The notes: generated by a model from the letters alone, not told the origin. A stretch of DNA of 64,000 nucleotides from Roseibium aggregatum (GCF_017309185.1 NZ_JAEKJZ010000001.1:1860001-1924000), one strand, 5' to 3'; numbered from the stretch's first letter, positions 7,755 to 19,593 are shown. Numbers and translations are program-made.

Positions 7755-8993
7755 ATGACGCCAGCCCATCCTCAGACCGCTGCCGGTGAACCGAAACCCT
7801 CACTGGCGGTCCTCATTGCGATTTCGACCGTCAGCCCGGTGGCCATGCAGATCTACCTGCCATCTCTTGCCGGGATGATGGCGGTGTTCTCCGCCACGGC
7901 GGGCGAAATCCAGCTCTCCATGTCCGCGTTCTTCATCTCTGTCGCCGTGTCGCAGTTGTTCTGGGGCCCGCTTTCGGACCTGTTCGGCCGGCGTCCAGTG
8001 ATCATAATCGGAATGGCCCTTTTCGTCGTTGGCAGCATCTTTTGCCTGCTCGCGCCGTCGATCGAGTGGCTGATCGCCGCGAGGGTCATCCAGGCCGCGG
8101 GCGGCTGCACGGGTCTGGTTCTCGGTCGCGCGATCGTCAGGGATCTTTATGGTCCGCGGCAAGCGGCAAGCATGATCGGCTATGTGACCATGGGGCTGGC
8201 GGTGATGCCGGCGCTCGCACCTGCGATGGGAGGGGTGCTGGATCAGTTCTACGGTTGGCGAGGCGGCTTTTTTCTCATGCTGATATTCGGCGTAGGGGTC
8301 CTTTGGGCCAGCGTCTACCGCCTGCCGGAAACCCACAAGACACGCGTGGCCGTGACCGCGCGCCAGGTCCTGCAATCGTATCTTCGCCTTTTCAGGGAGC
8401 CTCTTTACTGGGGATACGCGCTGACGGCGACCTTTTCGGCGCTGACATATTTCGCCTATCTCGGCGGCGCCCCGTTCATCGCGGCCGGACTTATGTCCAT
8501 GACGGCTGCCGAAATGGGATTTTACTTCATGTTTGTCGCGCTCGGCTATATGGCCGGGAATTTCCTGTCCGGAAAATACGCCGAACGCGTCGGCATGTTT
8601 CCAATGGTACTCGCCGGCACCTTGATAAGCGGGCTTGCGGTCGTGTTGGTGGCCGGGTTCACCCTGTTCGAGGCGCTGACGCCGGCGAGCCTTTTTTTGC
8701 CGATGTTCGTTCTTGGACTGGGCAACGGCGTTTGCCTGCCGAGCGCGCTGTCCGGCGCCGTCAGTGTGCGGCCCGACCTCGCCGGATCGGCCTCGGGCCT
8801 GACTGCGTCATTGCAAGTCGCGACCGGAGCGGTGGCCGGTTCCCTGGTTGCAAGGCTGTACGCGGACGGTTTTCTCGCCGGGTCGCCCTGGGCGATGATC
8901 TGGATTATGGCAGCCGGCGTGGGTGCCGGTCTGATCGCGGCAGTCGCAATAAGACTGGTCTCCACCCGCCGGGAGATGGTGCCGGCGGAATGA
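7755..8993 (+). CDS. Bcr/CflA-family multidrug MFS exporter
   Basis: A 412-residue major-facilitator protein with 12 predicted membrane helices. It carries the MFS motif A variant GPLSDLFGRRPV between helices 2 and 3 and the Bcr/CflA hallmarks VSPVAMQIYLPSL in helix 1 and GRAIVRDLYG after helix 4. Members export drugs such as bicyclomycin or small metabolites by proton antiport. Translation starts at the ATG at 7755. It is single, convergent with moaA. Confidence 0.9.
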   Translation: MTPAHPQTAAGEPKPSLAVLIAISTVSPVAMQIYLPSLAGMMAVFSATAGEIQLSMSAFFISVAVSQLFWGPLSDLFGRRPVIIIGMALFVVGSIFCLLAPSIEWLIAARVIQAAGGCTGLVLGRAIVRDLYGPRQAASMIGYVTMGLAVMPALAPAMGGVLDQFYGWRGGFFLMLIFGVGVLWASVYRLPETHKTRVAVTARQVLQSYLRLFREPLYWGYALTATFSALTYFAYLGGAPFIAAGLMSMTAAEMGFYFMFVALGYMAGNFLSGKYAERVGMFPMVLAGTLISGLAVVLVAGFTLFEALTPASLFLPMFVLGLGNGVCLPSALSGAVSVRPDLAGSASGLTASLQVATGAVAGSLVARLYADGFLAGSPWAMIWIMAAGVGAGLIAAVAIRLVSTRREMVPAE

Positions 8994-9035
8994 ACGACTT
9001 GCGTTCAGGGACGGTCAGACCCGTCTTTTACGGAT

Positions 9036-10088
9036 TTATCCGCCTGTAACGCTCATGTGACGGGAGACCGCCGGCTGGTTGGTGGTACGGTCAATGACGA
9101 AGTCGTGTCCCTTCGGCTTGCGACCGATGGCTTCATCAATTGCCTTGTTCAGGAGGTCGTTGCCTTCAGAGGCTCTGAGAGGCGCGCGCAGGTCGGCCAT
9201 GTCATCCTGCCCCAGGCACATGTAGAGCTGGCCGGTGCAGGTAACGCGAACCCGGTTGCAGCTTTCACAGAAATTATGTGTCATCGGCGTGATCAAGCCG
9301 AGCCGTCCGCCCGTTTCCTCAACAGTGACGTAGCGCGCGGGGCCACCCGTTTTGTAAGGAATGTCCGTCAGCGTGAAACGCTCGGCAAGACGGGCCCGCA
9401 CGGTTGAAAGCGGAAGATACTGGTCCGTCCGGTCTCCGTCGATTTCACCGAGCGGCATGGTTTCGATGAGGGTCAGATCATAGCCCTCGTCATGGCACCA
9501 TTTGAGCATGGGAACGATCTCGTCTTCGTTCACATCCTTGAGCGCGACCATGTTGATCTTGATCTGGAGCCCGGCTTCGCGCGCCGCCCGAAGACCGTCC
9601 ATCACCTTGCCAAGGTCGCCCCAGCGGGTCACAGCCTTGAACTTCTGAGGGTCGAGCGTGTCGAGGGACACGTTGATCCGGCGCACGCCGCAATCGTGTA
9701 GCTCCCCGGCGAAGCGCTGAAGCTGTGAGCCGTTCGTGGTGACCGTCAGTTCGTCGAGAAGACCTGACTCCAGGTGTCGCCCAAGACTGCGGATCAGACT
9801 CATGATGTTCTTGCGCACAAGCGGTTCGCCGCCTGTCAGACGCAGCTTGCGAACACCTTTCTCGATAAAGGCGGTACAAAGCCTGTCCAGTTCCTCGAGA
9901 GAAAGAACCTCGCGCTTGGGCAGGAAAGTCATGTCTTCCGCCATGCAGTAGACACAACGGAAATCGCAGCGGTCGGTGACCGACACGCGAAGATAGCTCA
10001 CCGCGCGGCCGAAGGGGTCTATCATGGGGGATGGCGCGGACAATGCGTCCGTTTTTGTCACCGGCAACACGATCTTACCGTCCGTCAC
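9036..10088 (-). CDS. moaA: GTP 3',8-cyclase MoaA
   Basis: A 350-residue radical-SAM enzyme that makes 3',8-cyclo-GTP, the first step of molybdopterin synthesis. The N-terminal [4Fe-4S] site is CDFRCVYC (residues 41-48), with LRLTGGEPL nearby. The C-terminal cluster Cys are in NFCESC and the following LYMC. The protein ends in the essential Gly-Gly. The start is GTG at 10088 after a strong GGGAGAGG; an ATG at 10025 (MIDPFGR) would still keep the full domain. It is separated from the fdhD-mobA-mobB-moeA operon by six genes. Confidence 0.96.
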   Translation of the reverse strand: MTDGKIVLPVTKTDALSAPSPMIDPFGRAVSYLRVSVTDRCDFRCVYCMAEDMTFLPKREVLSLEELDRLCTAFIEKGVRKLRLTGGEPLVRKNIMSLIRSLGRHLESGLLDELTVTTNGSQLQRFAGELHDCGVRRINVSLDTLDPQKFKAVTRWGDLGKVMDGLRAAREAGLQIKINMVALKDVNEDEIVPMLKWCHDEGYDLTLIETMPLGEIDGDRTDQYLPLSTVRARLAERFTLTDIPYKTGGPARYVTVEETGGRLGLITPMTHNFCESCNRVRVTCTGQLYMCLGQDDMADLRAPLRASEGNDLLNKAIDEAIGRKPKGHDFVIDRTTNQPAVSRHMSVTGG

Positions 10089-10473
10089 GTTTTCCTCTCC
10101 CTGGAAACTTTATTTATTCTCCGATCATATGGCGTTACGGCAGACAATATCAATCGAAACCGAACCGAACGGACCGCAGATCCGCTTCAGGTAAACTGGA
10201 TAGTATACTTATGTCAATCCATCCGGCACCGATACCGGTTTGTCTGCGCAAGGGCTTTGATCCAATTGCCGGCGCAGCCGTATTAGCTACTGCACTTTAC
10301 GGCATCCGGTCCGGCTGTCTCTGGAGCGCTTTCGCCCGGAAGCCTGCCGCAGGACTAAAGGGCGTGCCCGGCCAAGGAGGTGGACACGGCCGGACAGGTG
10401 CCAAACACGCTCAGACCGGGGCGGGTGAAGTGCGCTTGGAAAACGTCTCTTCGAACAGGAAGCAAGAGCCATC
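10089..10473. other. Divergent intergenic region, moaA / photolyase
   Basis: This 385-nt region carries both promoters. I looked for a Moco riboswitch or other structured leader on the moaA side and for a LexA-type GTTC-N7-GTTC on the photolyase side, and could not find a convincing match to either. GC-rich half-palindromes around 10330-10430 could fold but match no motif I know. Confidence 0.4.
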
Positions 10474-11910
10474 ATGACCACACTTGTCTGGTTTCGCCAG
10501 GACCTTCGCGTCAGCGACAACCCAGCTCTTTTTCACGCCGCGAGGGAAGGGGCCGTTCTTCCCGTTTTCGTACTGGAAACGGCGGATCAGTCCGGGGACT
10601 CGCATCCAATGGGGGGAGCCAGCCGCTGGTGGCTGTATCACAGTCTGGCCGCGCTGAAAAAGGCGTTGCCGGGGCTGGTTTTTCTGCGCGGCAGCGCGCG
10701 CCATTTGATTCCGGAACTCGCGAAGGAGACGGGCGCCAAAGCCGTCTACTGGAACAGGTGCTACGAACCGCATGCCATCGAACGGGACACCGATATCAAG
10801 GCCGTGCTGAAGGAGGATGGGCTTGAGGCGAAGAGCTTCAAGGCCTCGCTGCTTTTCGAGCCCTGGGAACTGAAAACCAAGTCCGGCGGTCCGTTCAAGG
10901 TCTATTCCCCTTTCTGGAAAGCCGCGCAGGACCTGGAGGTGGAAACGCCGCTTCCGGCTCCAGACGATGTCCGGTTCGCCGAAGGGCCGCAAGGCGAAGC
11001 ACTGGAAGCGCTTGGACTGCTGCCTTCAAATCCCGATTGGGCCGAGGGCTGGGGCGAGCTTTGGGAACCCGGAGAAAAAGGCGCGCACAAGCGGTTGAAG
11101 GCATTTCTGCAAAACGGTCTGGACGGCTACGGAACCTTGCGGAACCGGCCGGACCTGCCAAACGTGTCGAGGCTGTCGCCCGCCCTGCATTTCGGCGATA
11201 TTTCGCCGCGACAGGTCTGGCACGAAACTCTGCGACACACGGAAACCGGCGACGGGTCGTCCCGGGATGGAACGAAGTTCCTGAGTGAACTGGCGTGGCG
11301 GGAGTTTGCCTATCACCTGCTGTATCACTTTCCGAAACTTCCCTCGGAAAACTGGCGGCCCGCTTTCGATGCCTATCCCTGGCGGGAAGCGCCTGGCGAT
11401 CTGGAACGCTGGCGCAAGGGGCGTACCGGATATCCGATCGTCGATGCGGGGATGCGGGAGCTCTGGCAAACCGGTTACATGCACAATCGGGTGCGCATGA
11501 TCGTTGCCAGCTTCCTGATCAAGCATCTGAGACTCGATTGGCGCCATGGCGAAACCTGGTTCCGGGATACGCTGCTCGACGCCGATCTGGCGAACAACTC
11601 TGCCAGCTGGCAATGGGTGGCCGGTTCGGGCGCTGACGCCGCGCCCTATTTTCGGATATTCAACCCGATCACGCAGGGCGAGAAATTCGATCCGGAGGGG
11701 GATTATGTGCGCAAGTGGGTGCCTGAACTGAAAGACCTGCCGACCGAAGTGCTTTTCGCGCCTTTCGAGGCCGCGGAGGAGGTTCTGGAAAGGGCGGGTG
11801 TGCGGCTTGGCGAGACCTATCCGTATCCTGTCGTGAACCACGCCGCTGCCCGTCAGGCGGCGCTGGAGGGATATGAGGCGGTGAAACAGGCCAATCGAGA
11901 CCCGGCTTGA
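10474..11910 (+). CDS. phrB: Deoxyribodipyrimidine photolyase (class I CPD photolyase)
   Basis: A 478-residue light-driven DNA-repair flavoprotein that splits cyclobutane pyrimidine dimers. The N-terminal Rossmann antenna domain opens with WFRQDLRVSDNPAL (residues 6-19). The helical FAD domain contains SRLSPALHFGDISPRQVW, FLSELAWREFAYHLLYHFP, GYPIVDAGMREL and WQWVAGSGADAAPYFRIFNP, the usual FAD- and dimer-contacting blocks with the electron-relay Trp residues. Length is typical. A putative DUF971 gene follows 69 nt later. Confidence 0.95.
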   Translation: MTTLVWFRQDLRVSDNPALFHAAREGAVLPVFVLETADQSGDSHPMGGASRWWLYHSLAALKKALPGLVFLRGSARHLIPELAKETGAKAVYWNRCYEPHAIERDTDIKAVLKEDGLEAKSFKASLLFEPWELKTKSGGPFKVYSPFWKAAQDLEVETPLPAPDDVRFAEGPQGEALEALGLLPSNPDWAEGWGELWEPGEKGAHKRLKAFLQNGLDGYGTLRNRPDLPNVSRLSPALHFGDISPRQVWHETLRHTETGDGSSRDGTKFLSELAWREFAYHLLYHFPKLPSENWRPAFDAYPWREAPGDLERWRKGRTGYPIVDAGMRELWQTGYMHNRVRMIVASFLIKHLRLDWRHGETWFRDTLLDADLANNSASWQWVAGSGADAAPYFRIFNPITQGEKFDPEGDYVRKWVPELKDLPTEVLFAPFEAAEEVLERAGVRLGETYPYPVVNHAAARQAALEGYEAVKQANRDPA

Positions 11911-11979
11911 CGGCGGGGCGGGTGAGACTATCGTCTGCGTAAAATCACAAACGGTCCTTCTCTGCAATCAGGATGTCCA

Positions 11980-12348
11980 ATGACCGACGAAACCGCCCCC
12001 TGGCCGACTGAACTCCGGGTCTCCAAGGACCGTGACAGCCTCACGGTCGCTTTCGACAACGGGGAACGGCATGCGCTCTCCGCAGAATATCTGCGGGTCT
12101 GCTCTCCCTCGGCAGAGGTCAAGGGGCATGCACCATCCGAAAAGCGGACCGTGCCTGGCAAACGCCGCGTTGAGATCCTGAAAATCGAGCCGGTCGGCAA
12201 TTATGCGGTGAAGATCCATTTCGACGATCTGCACAACTCCGGTATTTTCACATGGACCTACCTGCGGGAACTCGGCAATGAGCGCGACCGCCACTGGGGT
12301 GGCTATCTCAAGGAGCTGGAAGAGAAAGGTTTGAGCCGGGACCGGTAA
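11980..12348 (+). CDS. DUF971 / gamma-butyrobetaine hydroxylase-like N-terminal domain protein
   Basis: A 122-residue stand-alone DUF971 (GBBH-like_N) protein. It shows the family pattern FDNGERHALSAEYLRVCSPSAEV, an ILKIEPVGNYAVKIHFDD strand set, and HNSGIFTWTYL at the end of the domain. In gamma-butyrobetaine hydroxylase this fold binds a structural zinc; bacterial stand-alone versions often sit near Fe-S or Moco genes and have no settled function. Starts at the ATG at 11980. A strong bidirectional terminator lies 120 nt downstream. Confidence 0.88.
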   Translation: MTDETAPWPTELRVSKDRDSLTVAFDNGERHALSAEYLRVCSPSAEVKGHAPSEKRTVPGKRRVEILKIEPVGNYAVKIHFDDLHNSGIFTWTYLRELGNERDRHWGGYLKELEEKGLSRDR

Positions 12349-12470
12349 AGGCACCCGCAATGGATGGGGATGGGTCTTGTCACATTCGGGCCCATTGGCC
12401 CCGGAGCGGACGACCGGATGAGGGCCGGTAAGGTGTCGCTTGCATAAATTGCCGGATGTTCCGGGCACAA

Positions 12471-12498
12471 AAAAGCCGGGCGAAAGGGCCCGGCTTTT
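12471..12498. terminator. Bidirectional intrinsic terminator
   Basis: An 11-bp stem (AAAAGCCGGGC with GCCCGGCTTTT, 6-nt loop) carries a T-tract on either strand. It separates the converging DUF971 gene and the L,D-transpeptidase gene and can terminate both. Confidence 0.9.
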
Positions 12499-12518
12499 CA
12501 ATGTCTTTATGAGCGCGA

Positions 12519-13112
12519 TCAGCGTTTGACGACGACTTTCGATCCGACCTTCACGTTGCTGTAAAGATGGATGATGTCTTCGTTTGCCAGCCGGATGCAG
12601 CCGGAAGAAACGGCGGAACCGATGGTCCACGGCTCAGTCGTTCCATGGATACGGTACAGGGTCGAGCCGATGTAGAGCGCCCGGGCGCCGAGAGGGTTGT
12701 TGGGACCGCCCGGCATATGAGCCGGAAGGATACGGCCTTTCGCGCGTTCGCGAGCCCGCATCTGCGGCGGAGGCGTCCAGCCCGGCCATTCAGCCTTGCG
12801 GCTGATGCGGTGCGTGCCGGCCCACTGGAAGCCGTCCTTGCCGACGCCGACGCCATACTTCATGGCCTTGCCGCCCGGAAGGACGTGATACAGCCGGCGC
12901 TCGGACGTATCGATCACCAGGGTTCCCGGAGCGTACGGGCCATCGTATCTGACCTTCTTGCGCCGGACCGGCGATTTGCCGCCCGGATGATATTTCGGTG
13001 TCACCCAGGTGTTGGTGCTGTGATCGAAAAAGCCAGCCCGGGCAGAAGCCGTTTCCGGCAGCAGCATCGTACCGGCCAGTAGTGTAAACAATGCAAAAAT
13101 AAGCGTCTTCAT
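12519..13112 (-). CDS. L,D-transpeptidase (YkuD family), exported
   Basis: A 197-residue periplasmic enzyme with a signal peptide (MKTLIFALFTLLAGTMLL, probable cut after TASA). The YkuD domain ends in IHGTTEPWTIGSAVSSGCIR, giving the HG-x-S-x-GC-x-R catalytic signature with the nucleophile Cys. Such enzymes make 3-3 peptidoglycan cross-links or attach proteins to the peptide stems. The ATG at 13112 is preferred because it opens the signal peptide directly and follows GGGGATCAGA; two further in-frame starts lie up to 30 nt upstream. Confidence 0.93.
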   Translation of the reverse strand: MKTLIFALFTLLAGTMLLPETASARAGFFDHSTNTWVTPKYHPGGKSPVRRKKVRYDGPYAPGTLVIDTSERRLYHVLPGGKAMKYGVGVGKDGFQWAGTHRISRKAEWPGWTPPPQMRARERAKGRILPAHMPGGPNNPLGARALYIGSTLYRIHGTTEPWTIGSAVSSGCIRLANEDIIHLYSNVKVGSKVVVKR

Positions 13113-13469
13113 TCTGATCCCCATTCGCGCCAGACCCACCATAGCGCATACATTGCGTTCGCCCTTACGTTAGGAGAAGGTCCTTGCCGCAGTGTTAATG
13201 ATGATGGCCCAAAATAGGCGAAAATGGAATCTCACGTTAATGTGAGTGTGGTCGGCGCCGTCAAAATGTGCCGAAAATGCAACGTTTTTCTCTCCTGGAA
13301 CGAGCTGCGTGTCACTGTTCCCGGAATGGTTGCCGTTTTCAGATGCGTGAGCAACGGAATTGTCGGTGAACCATTCCTGACGGCGGAGCGGTAATCAGCG
13401 ATTCGTCCCTCTGTTCCGGGCCGCTCTTTTTCGGGAAACGATCAGGCACGTCTTCCGCGCAAAACGCAT

Positions 13470-13493
13470 GGTCCCGGCCGTTGGGCCGGGACC
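13470..13493. repeat. Perfect 10-bp stem hairpin with GTTG loop
   Basis: GGTCCCGGCC and GGCCGGGACC surround a 4-nt loop. No T-run follows on either strand, so it is not a standard intrinsic terminator; it may be mRNA 3'-end protection or a dispersed palindrome. Confidence 0.85.
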
Positions 13494-13525
13494 GGATCTG
13501 GATCTGCGGAGGGGGCCCGGAAGCA

Positions 13526-13555
13526 CGTCTTGCGCTGTCTCCGGCGCGCAAGACG
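13526..13555. repeat. 10-bp stem hairpin downstream of fumarase
   Basis: CGTCTTGCGC and GCGCAAGACG surround a 10-nt loop, 55 nt past the fumarase stop on the minus strand. There is no T-tract. A plausible mRNA 3'-end structure or Rho-associated termination site. Confidence 0.75.
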
Positions 13556-13609
13556 CGAGATGCGCACCGGCCGACAGCATTTGTCACCCTGGACGCGGAC
13601 CCTGGGGGA

Positions 13610-15247
<1,638 letters not shown>

Positions 15248-15330
15248 ATGACGGCATTCCTTGTCTGGCTTTCACCCACGAGCGAGATGACCGGGTGGCG
15301 CTGGATCAATCGGAGCTGTTCTCATACGGC

Positions 15331-15362
15331 AAAAAGGCCGTGGACGCCAAGTCGCACGGCCT
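15331..15362 (-). terminator. Intrinsic terminator of the yceI-cytochrome b561 operon
   Basis: Read on the minus strand, AGGCCGTG and CACGGCCT form an 8-bp stem followed by TTTTT. It sits 44 nt beyond the last yceI stop and 84 nt before fumarase. Confidence 0.8.
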
Positions 15363-15375
15363 GCCAAATTGGTCG

Positions 15376-15395
15376 GACCCGGTGTTTGCCGGGTC
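15376..15395 (-). repeat. 7-bp stem hairpin just after yceI
   Basis: GACCCGG and CCGGGTC flank a 6-nt loop 10 nt past the yceI stop; together with the terminator behind it this forms the operon's 3' end. Confidence 0.6.
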
Positions 15396-15405
15396 GCGTC
15401 GGTGT

Positions 15406-15963
15406 TTATCGGACAGCGGTCAGATCAAGCGTGACGGTGACGGCATCGCCGACGGTGTCGGAGCCCACGCCCTCGCCGAGCTTGTAGTCGAGACGATTGA
15501 GTTTCGCTGTTCCGTCGGCTTTCGCCGTGTCTCCGTCAATCTCCAGCGTGAACTCAAGGGTGATCGGCTGCGTGACGCCCTTTATGGTCAAGACACCGTC
15601 TGCCTTGTAACTGGTTCCGTCGATTTTCTGGGCGCCGTCCGCCTTGAACTCCGCAACCGGAAAACCATCGACGTCGAACCAGTCTTTCGAGGGGATCGTG
15701 CCGTCGAATTGCGCGTTGCCGGTGGAGGCGCTTGCAGGCTCTATCCGTGCGGAAATCCTGGCGTCTTCCGGTTTTTGCGGATCGAACTCGATGGTGGCGG
15801 TCCATGTTTCGAAAGTCCCCTGAACCGTTCCCTGGCCCTGTTGAACTTCAAAACCGAGTTTGCTTCTGTCGGGGTCAACGTTCCAGGTGTCGGCCAGGGA
15901 CGGTGCCACGGTGCCAAAAGTGAAAGCTGCCGCTGCTAGATAGGAGCAGAATTTCAGATGCAT
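15406..15963 (-). CDS. YceI-family periplasmic lipid-binding protein (first copy)
   Basis: A 185-residue exported protein: signal peptide to about residue 24 (cut near SLA-DT), then the YceI lipocalin-like beta-barrel. Family features are TWNVDPDRSKLGFEVQQ at the mature start, EFKADGAQKI in the middle, and LTIKGVTQPITLEF. YceI proteins bind isoprenoid or other amphiphilic ligands. This copy is last in an operon with cytochrome b561 and a second YceI, 24 nt after b561. Its barrel differs enough from the other copy to suggest a separate ligand. Confidence 0.92.
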   Translation of the reverse strand: MHLKFCSYLAAAAFTFGTVAPSLADTWNVDPDRSKLGFEVQQGQGTVQGTFETWTATIEFDPQKPEDARISARIEPASASTGNAQFDGTIPSKDWFDVDGFPVAEFKADGAQKIDGTSYKADGVLTIKGVTQPITLEFTLEIDGDTAKADGTAKLNRLDYKLGEGVGSDTVGDAVTVTLDLTAVR

Positions 15964-15987
15964 GGAGTGTCTCTCTAAAGTGAAATA

Positions 15988-16623
15988 TCAGGCCTTTGCC
16001 TTCGCGGGAGCTGTCGATGTCATGCGTTTCAGCGTGTCGTCGCGGGCAATGAAGTGGTGTTTGAGAGCTGCCGCGACGTGGCCGATGACCAGGGCGATCA
16101 GCAGGTAGGCGCCGTACTCATGCAGGAGCTTGAAGAAGCTTTCCGCCTGCTCCTGCGAGCCAAGGGCCGAAGGGACCGGGAGGTGGGGCACCGGCCAGAT
16201 GTTGAACAGGATCGTCGGAATCCCCCAGGGTGAGGCAGATACCATGAACCAGCCGGTCACGGGCATGGCGAAGATCAGGGCATAAAGACCGAAGTGGCCC
16301 GCATGAGCGGCCAGTTTCTCCAGCCCTGCCATGCCGGCAGGCAGTCGAGGCACCGGGTTGACGATCCGCCAGAGAATGCGCAGCAGGCCAAGCGCCAGAA
16401 CCACGAAGCCGATCGACTTGTGCAACTGGAAAAGCTGGAACGTCGATTGCTCCGTCAGGGGCAGTTGCTTCATGTACAGTCCGAGCGCAAGCATGAAGAC
16501 AATCATCAAGGCCATCGTCCAGTGAAACAAGATGGCGATCAGACCGTATCCCGACAGGGTGTTGCGCAGCATTTGGAAATCCTTGAGTGGCGAAGGCCGC
16601 TGAACGGCCTTCGCTGTAGACAT
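15988..16623 (-). CDS. Cytochrome b561 family membrane protein
   Basis: A 211-residue four-helix diheme membrane protein (bacterial b561, COG3038). Helix 1 has LIAILFHWTMALMIVFMLAL, helix 2 FQLHKSIGFVVLALGLLRILWR, helix 3 AAHAGHFGLYALIFAMPVTGW, and helix 4 LHEYGAYLLIALVIGHVAAALKHHF; the haem-ligand His fall in these helices. It moves electrons between quinone and a partner. Its ATG shares one base with the stop of the upstream yceI (TGATG), so translation is coupled; the flanking YceI proteins are likely functional partners. Confidence 0.93.
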   Translation of the reverse strand: MSTAKAVQRPSPLKDFQMLRNTLSGYGLIAILFHWTMALMIVFMLALGLYMKQLPLTEQSTFQLFQLHKSIGFVVLALGLLRILWRIVNPVPRLPAGMAGLEKLAAHAGHFGLYALIFAMPVTGWFMVSASPWGIPTILFNIWPVPHLPVPSALGSQEQAESFFKLLHEYGAYLLIALVIGHVAAALKHHFIARDDTLKRMTSTAPAKAKA

Positions 16624-17207
16624 CAGTTGGTCGTGTCGGCCTTCAGCGATTCCGCGTGGAATGTCACGGTCACTTCGTCGCCGACGTACGGAACATACAT
16701 GTCCATACCGTAGTCGGACCGCTTCACAACTGTGGAAACCGCGAAACCGGCGGCTTCTTTTTTGGCCATCGGGTGCTCGCCCAGGGTGGTGACGGTCACG
16801 TTCAGGGTTGCGGGCTTGGTGATGTCCTTGATCGTGAGGTCGCCGGTCACTTCGAGTTCATTCTCCCCGGTCTGCTCGACCTTGGTGCTCTTGAAGGTCA
16901 CTTTCGGGAATTTCTCGGCATCGAAGAAGTCGGGGCTTTTGAAGTGCTTGTCCCGGTCCGCCCAGAAGGTGTCGAGGCTGTCGACGTCGATGGTAAATTC
17001 GATGGAGGAGTTTTCCGGAGCATCCTTGTCGACCAGCAGTTTTCCTTCCCAGCTGCCGAAGCGGCCGTCCGTGGTGGAGTAACCGAGGTGGTTGTAGCTG
17101 AAGCTCAGGTTGGCGTGGGATTTGTCGAAATCATAGGCAACCGGTTCGGCCAGTGCGGTGCCGGTCAGAAGAGAAAGGGCGAGTGCGGAAGCCGCGAGAC
17201 GGATCAT
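16623..17207 (-). CDS. YceI-family periplasmic protein (second copy)
   Basis: A 194-residue exported YceI protein. Signal peptide MIRLAASALALSLLTGTALA, then a barrel with YDFDKSHANLSFSYNHLGYS, FKSPDFFDAEKFPKVTF and LTIKDITKPATLNV, and a DYGMDMYVPYVGDEVTV end typical of YceI proteins proper. I chose the ATG at 17207, which follows GAGGTTTGATC; an in-frame TTG lies 6 nt upstream. First gene of the yceI-b561-yceI operon. Confidence 0.93.
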   Translation of the reverse strand: MIRLAASALALSLLTGTALAEPVAYDFDKSHANLSFSYNHLGYSTTDGRFGSWEGKLLVDKDAPENSSIEFTIDVDSLDTFWADRDKHFKSPDFFDAEKFPKVTFKSTKVEQTGENELEVTGDLTIKDITKPATLNVTVTTLGEHPMAKKEAAGFAVSTVVKRSDYGMDMYVPYVGDEVTVTFHAESLKADTTN

Positions 17208-17635
17208 GATCAAACCTCGTGTGATGTTACGGAAGCGTTCGCTCTTGAACGCTTAGTCGGGAAGATAAGAGAAAAATCCGGAAGTGCCATTTGACTGACT
17301 GTTCGTAAGGAATGAACAATTTTTCTCGCAACGCCGGGATGGCAGGCAGGTCTGATTGAGCGGTTTGCCGGTTTGGAAAGGAGTTTGCGTCTCTCGAGAC
17401 AGGAAAAACAGAATCATTTTCGCCAAAGAGAGGTCTTCAGGCAAGTCACAACCTGCAATCCAGGATTGTTGATAGAGTTAAGATATTGATTGGGAAGGAA
17501 AAATATACCTGTCATCAATCCATCAAGAAAGTCAGGCACCTGTTGGTCCAATTTCCCTCTAGCACCGTTCCACCCAGGCCCCGGAAACCCCCGGATGCTG
17601 GTTGGAAACCGGTCTGGAGACACAGGAGAATTGAC
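17208..17635. other. Divergent intergenic region, yceI operon / GDPD
   Basis: About 430 nt, AT-richer than its neighbours at 17260-17520, holding both promoters. No clear operator, RNA fold or gene seen. Confidence 0.5.
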
Positions 17636-18355
17636 GTGAAAAACGCGGTCATTGTGTGCCACAGGGGCGCCAGTCTGCTGGCGCCGGAGAACACCTTCGC
17701 ATCGTTGGAAAAGGCGATCGAGATCGGTGCCGATTACGTTGAACTCGACGTGCGCCCTTCAAAGGACGGTATCCTCTACGTTATTCACGATGCCACGGTG
17801 GATCGAACCACCAACGGGCACGGCCGCATAACCGATTTGCTTGCAAAGGATATCGACACGCTCGACGCGGGCGCCTGGTTCGGCGCCGACTTCGAGGGGC
17901 AGCGCGTACCAAGACTGGATGCGTTTTTGGATGCCTGCAAGGGGCGGGTCGGGACCTATGTCGAAATCAAGGAAGGCGATCCGGTCGAAGTGCGTGACAT
18001 GCTCGCGGTTCGCGGCATGCTGAACGACGCTTGGACCTTTTCCTTTGACCAGTCCATTCTTGCCGGCGCGCGTGCGCGCGTGCCCGATCTGAAGCGCATG
18101 GTTCTCTTCATGCACGTTGGCTCTGTAGACCGGGCCGTGGCCCAGGATGCCCACATCCTGGAGTTTCACGAAGACAATATCGATGCGGAACAGGTTGCCA
18201 GAGCCAAGGATGCCGGGCTGATCACCCAGATGTTTTACGGTGGCGACGACCGGTCTGTGTTCGAGTGGGCTGTACGATGCGAGGTCGAACAAATGAATAT
18301 CGACCATGTGGAAACGTTTCGTGCAGTTGAAAAGAACCTGCTGGAACCGGCGTAA
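17636..18355 (+). CDS. Glycerophosphodiester phosphodiesterase family protein
   Basis: A 239-residue GDPD-family TIM-barrel enzyme hydrolysing glycerophosphodiesters to glycerol-3-phosphate and an alcohol. The catalytic block is intact: CHRGASLLAPENT (HR and E-N-T), ELDVRPSKDG and YVIHDATVDRTTNGHG. There is no signal peptide, so it is probably cytoplasmic. The start is GTG at 17636 with a strong AGGAG eight nt upstream; an in-frame ATG 150 nt earlier would add a non-family extension. Confidence 0.9.
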   Translation: MKNAVIVCHRGASLLAPENTFASLEKAIEIGADYVELDVRPSKDGILYVIHDATVDRTTNGHGRITDLLAKDIDTLDAGAWFGADFEGQRVPRLDAFLDACKGRVGTYVEIKEGDPVEVRDMLAVRGMLNDAWTFSFDQSILAGARARVPDLKRMVLFMHVGSVDRAVAQDAHILEFHEDNIDAEQVARAKDAGLITQMFYGGDDRSVFEWAVRCEVEQMNIDHVETFRAVEKNLLEPA

Positions 18356-18609
18356 GTAATTAAAGCGAGAGATGTGAAAATGTTGACTTCTTATACTTGG
18401 GTGTAAGGGGGGTAAATTTCCTCTATAGGTTTATAAGTGAGACTATCATCTCTGCTTACTAATCACACTGTCGCCTTTTTCAAGCGCATTTGCGGGTTGT
18501 TAAGGGGGAGAATGTACGTTCCGCCAGATGTAATATCTGGTGCGGGGCGTTCCCTATGGCAAAGCTGTGCTCTTGCGACTTCTCTCAAATAGACAATAGG
18601 TCCGGTGCC

Positions 18610-19593
<984 letters not shown>

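Larger units (their letters stand above)
13113..13609. other. Intergenic region with strong inverted repeats
   Basis: About 500 nt hold the L,D-transpeptidase promoter (minus strand, around 13115-13250) and the 3' flank of the fumarase gene. Two near-perfect hairpins at 13470-13493 and 13526-13555 are annotated separately. I see no convincing gene. Confidence 0.6.

Noticed and set aside
10089..10473. Moco riboswitch upstream of moaA
   Set aside because: I could not align the region to the conserved core of the Moco RNA motif.
18356..18609. Cyclic-di-GMP riboswitch upstream of the first FecR gene
   Set aside because: A small hairpin (CCAGAT/ATCTGG) is present, but the GEMM conserved sequences are absent.
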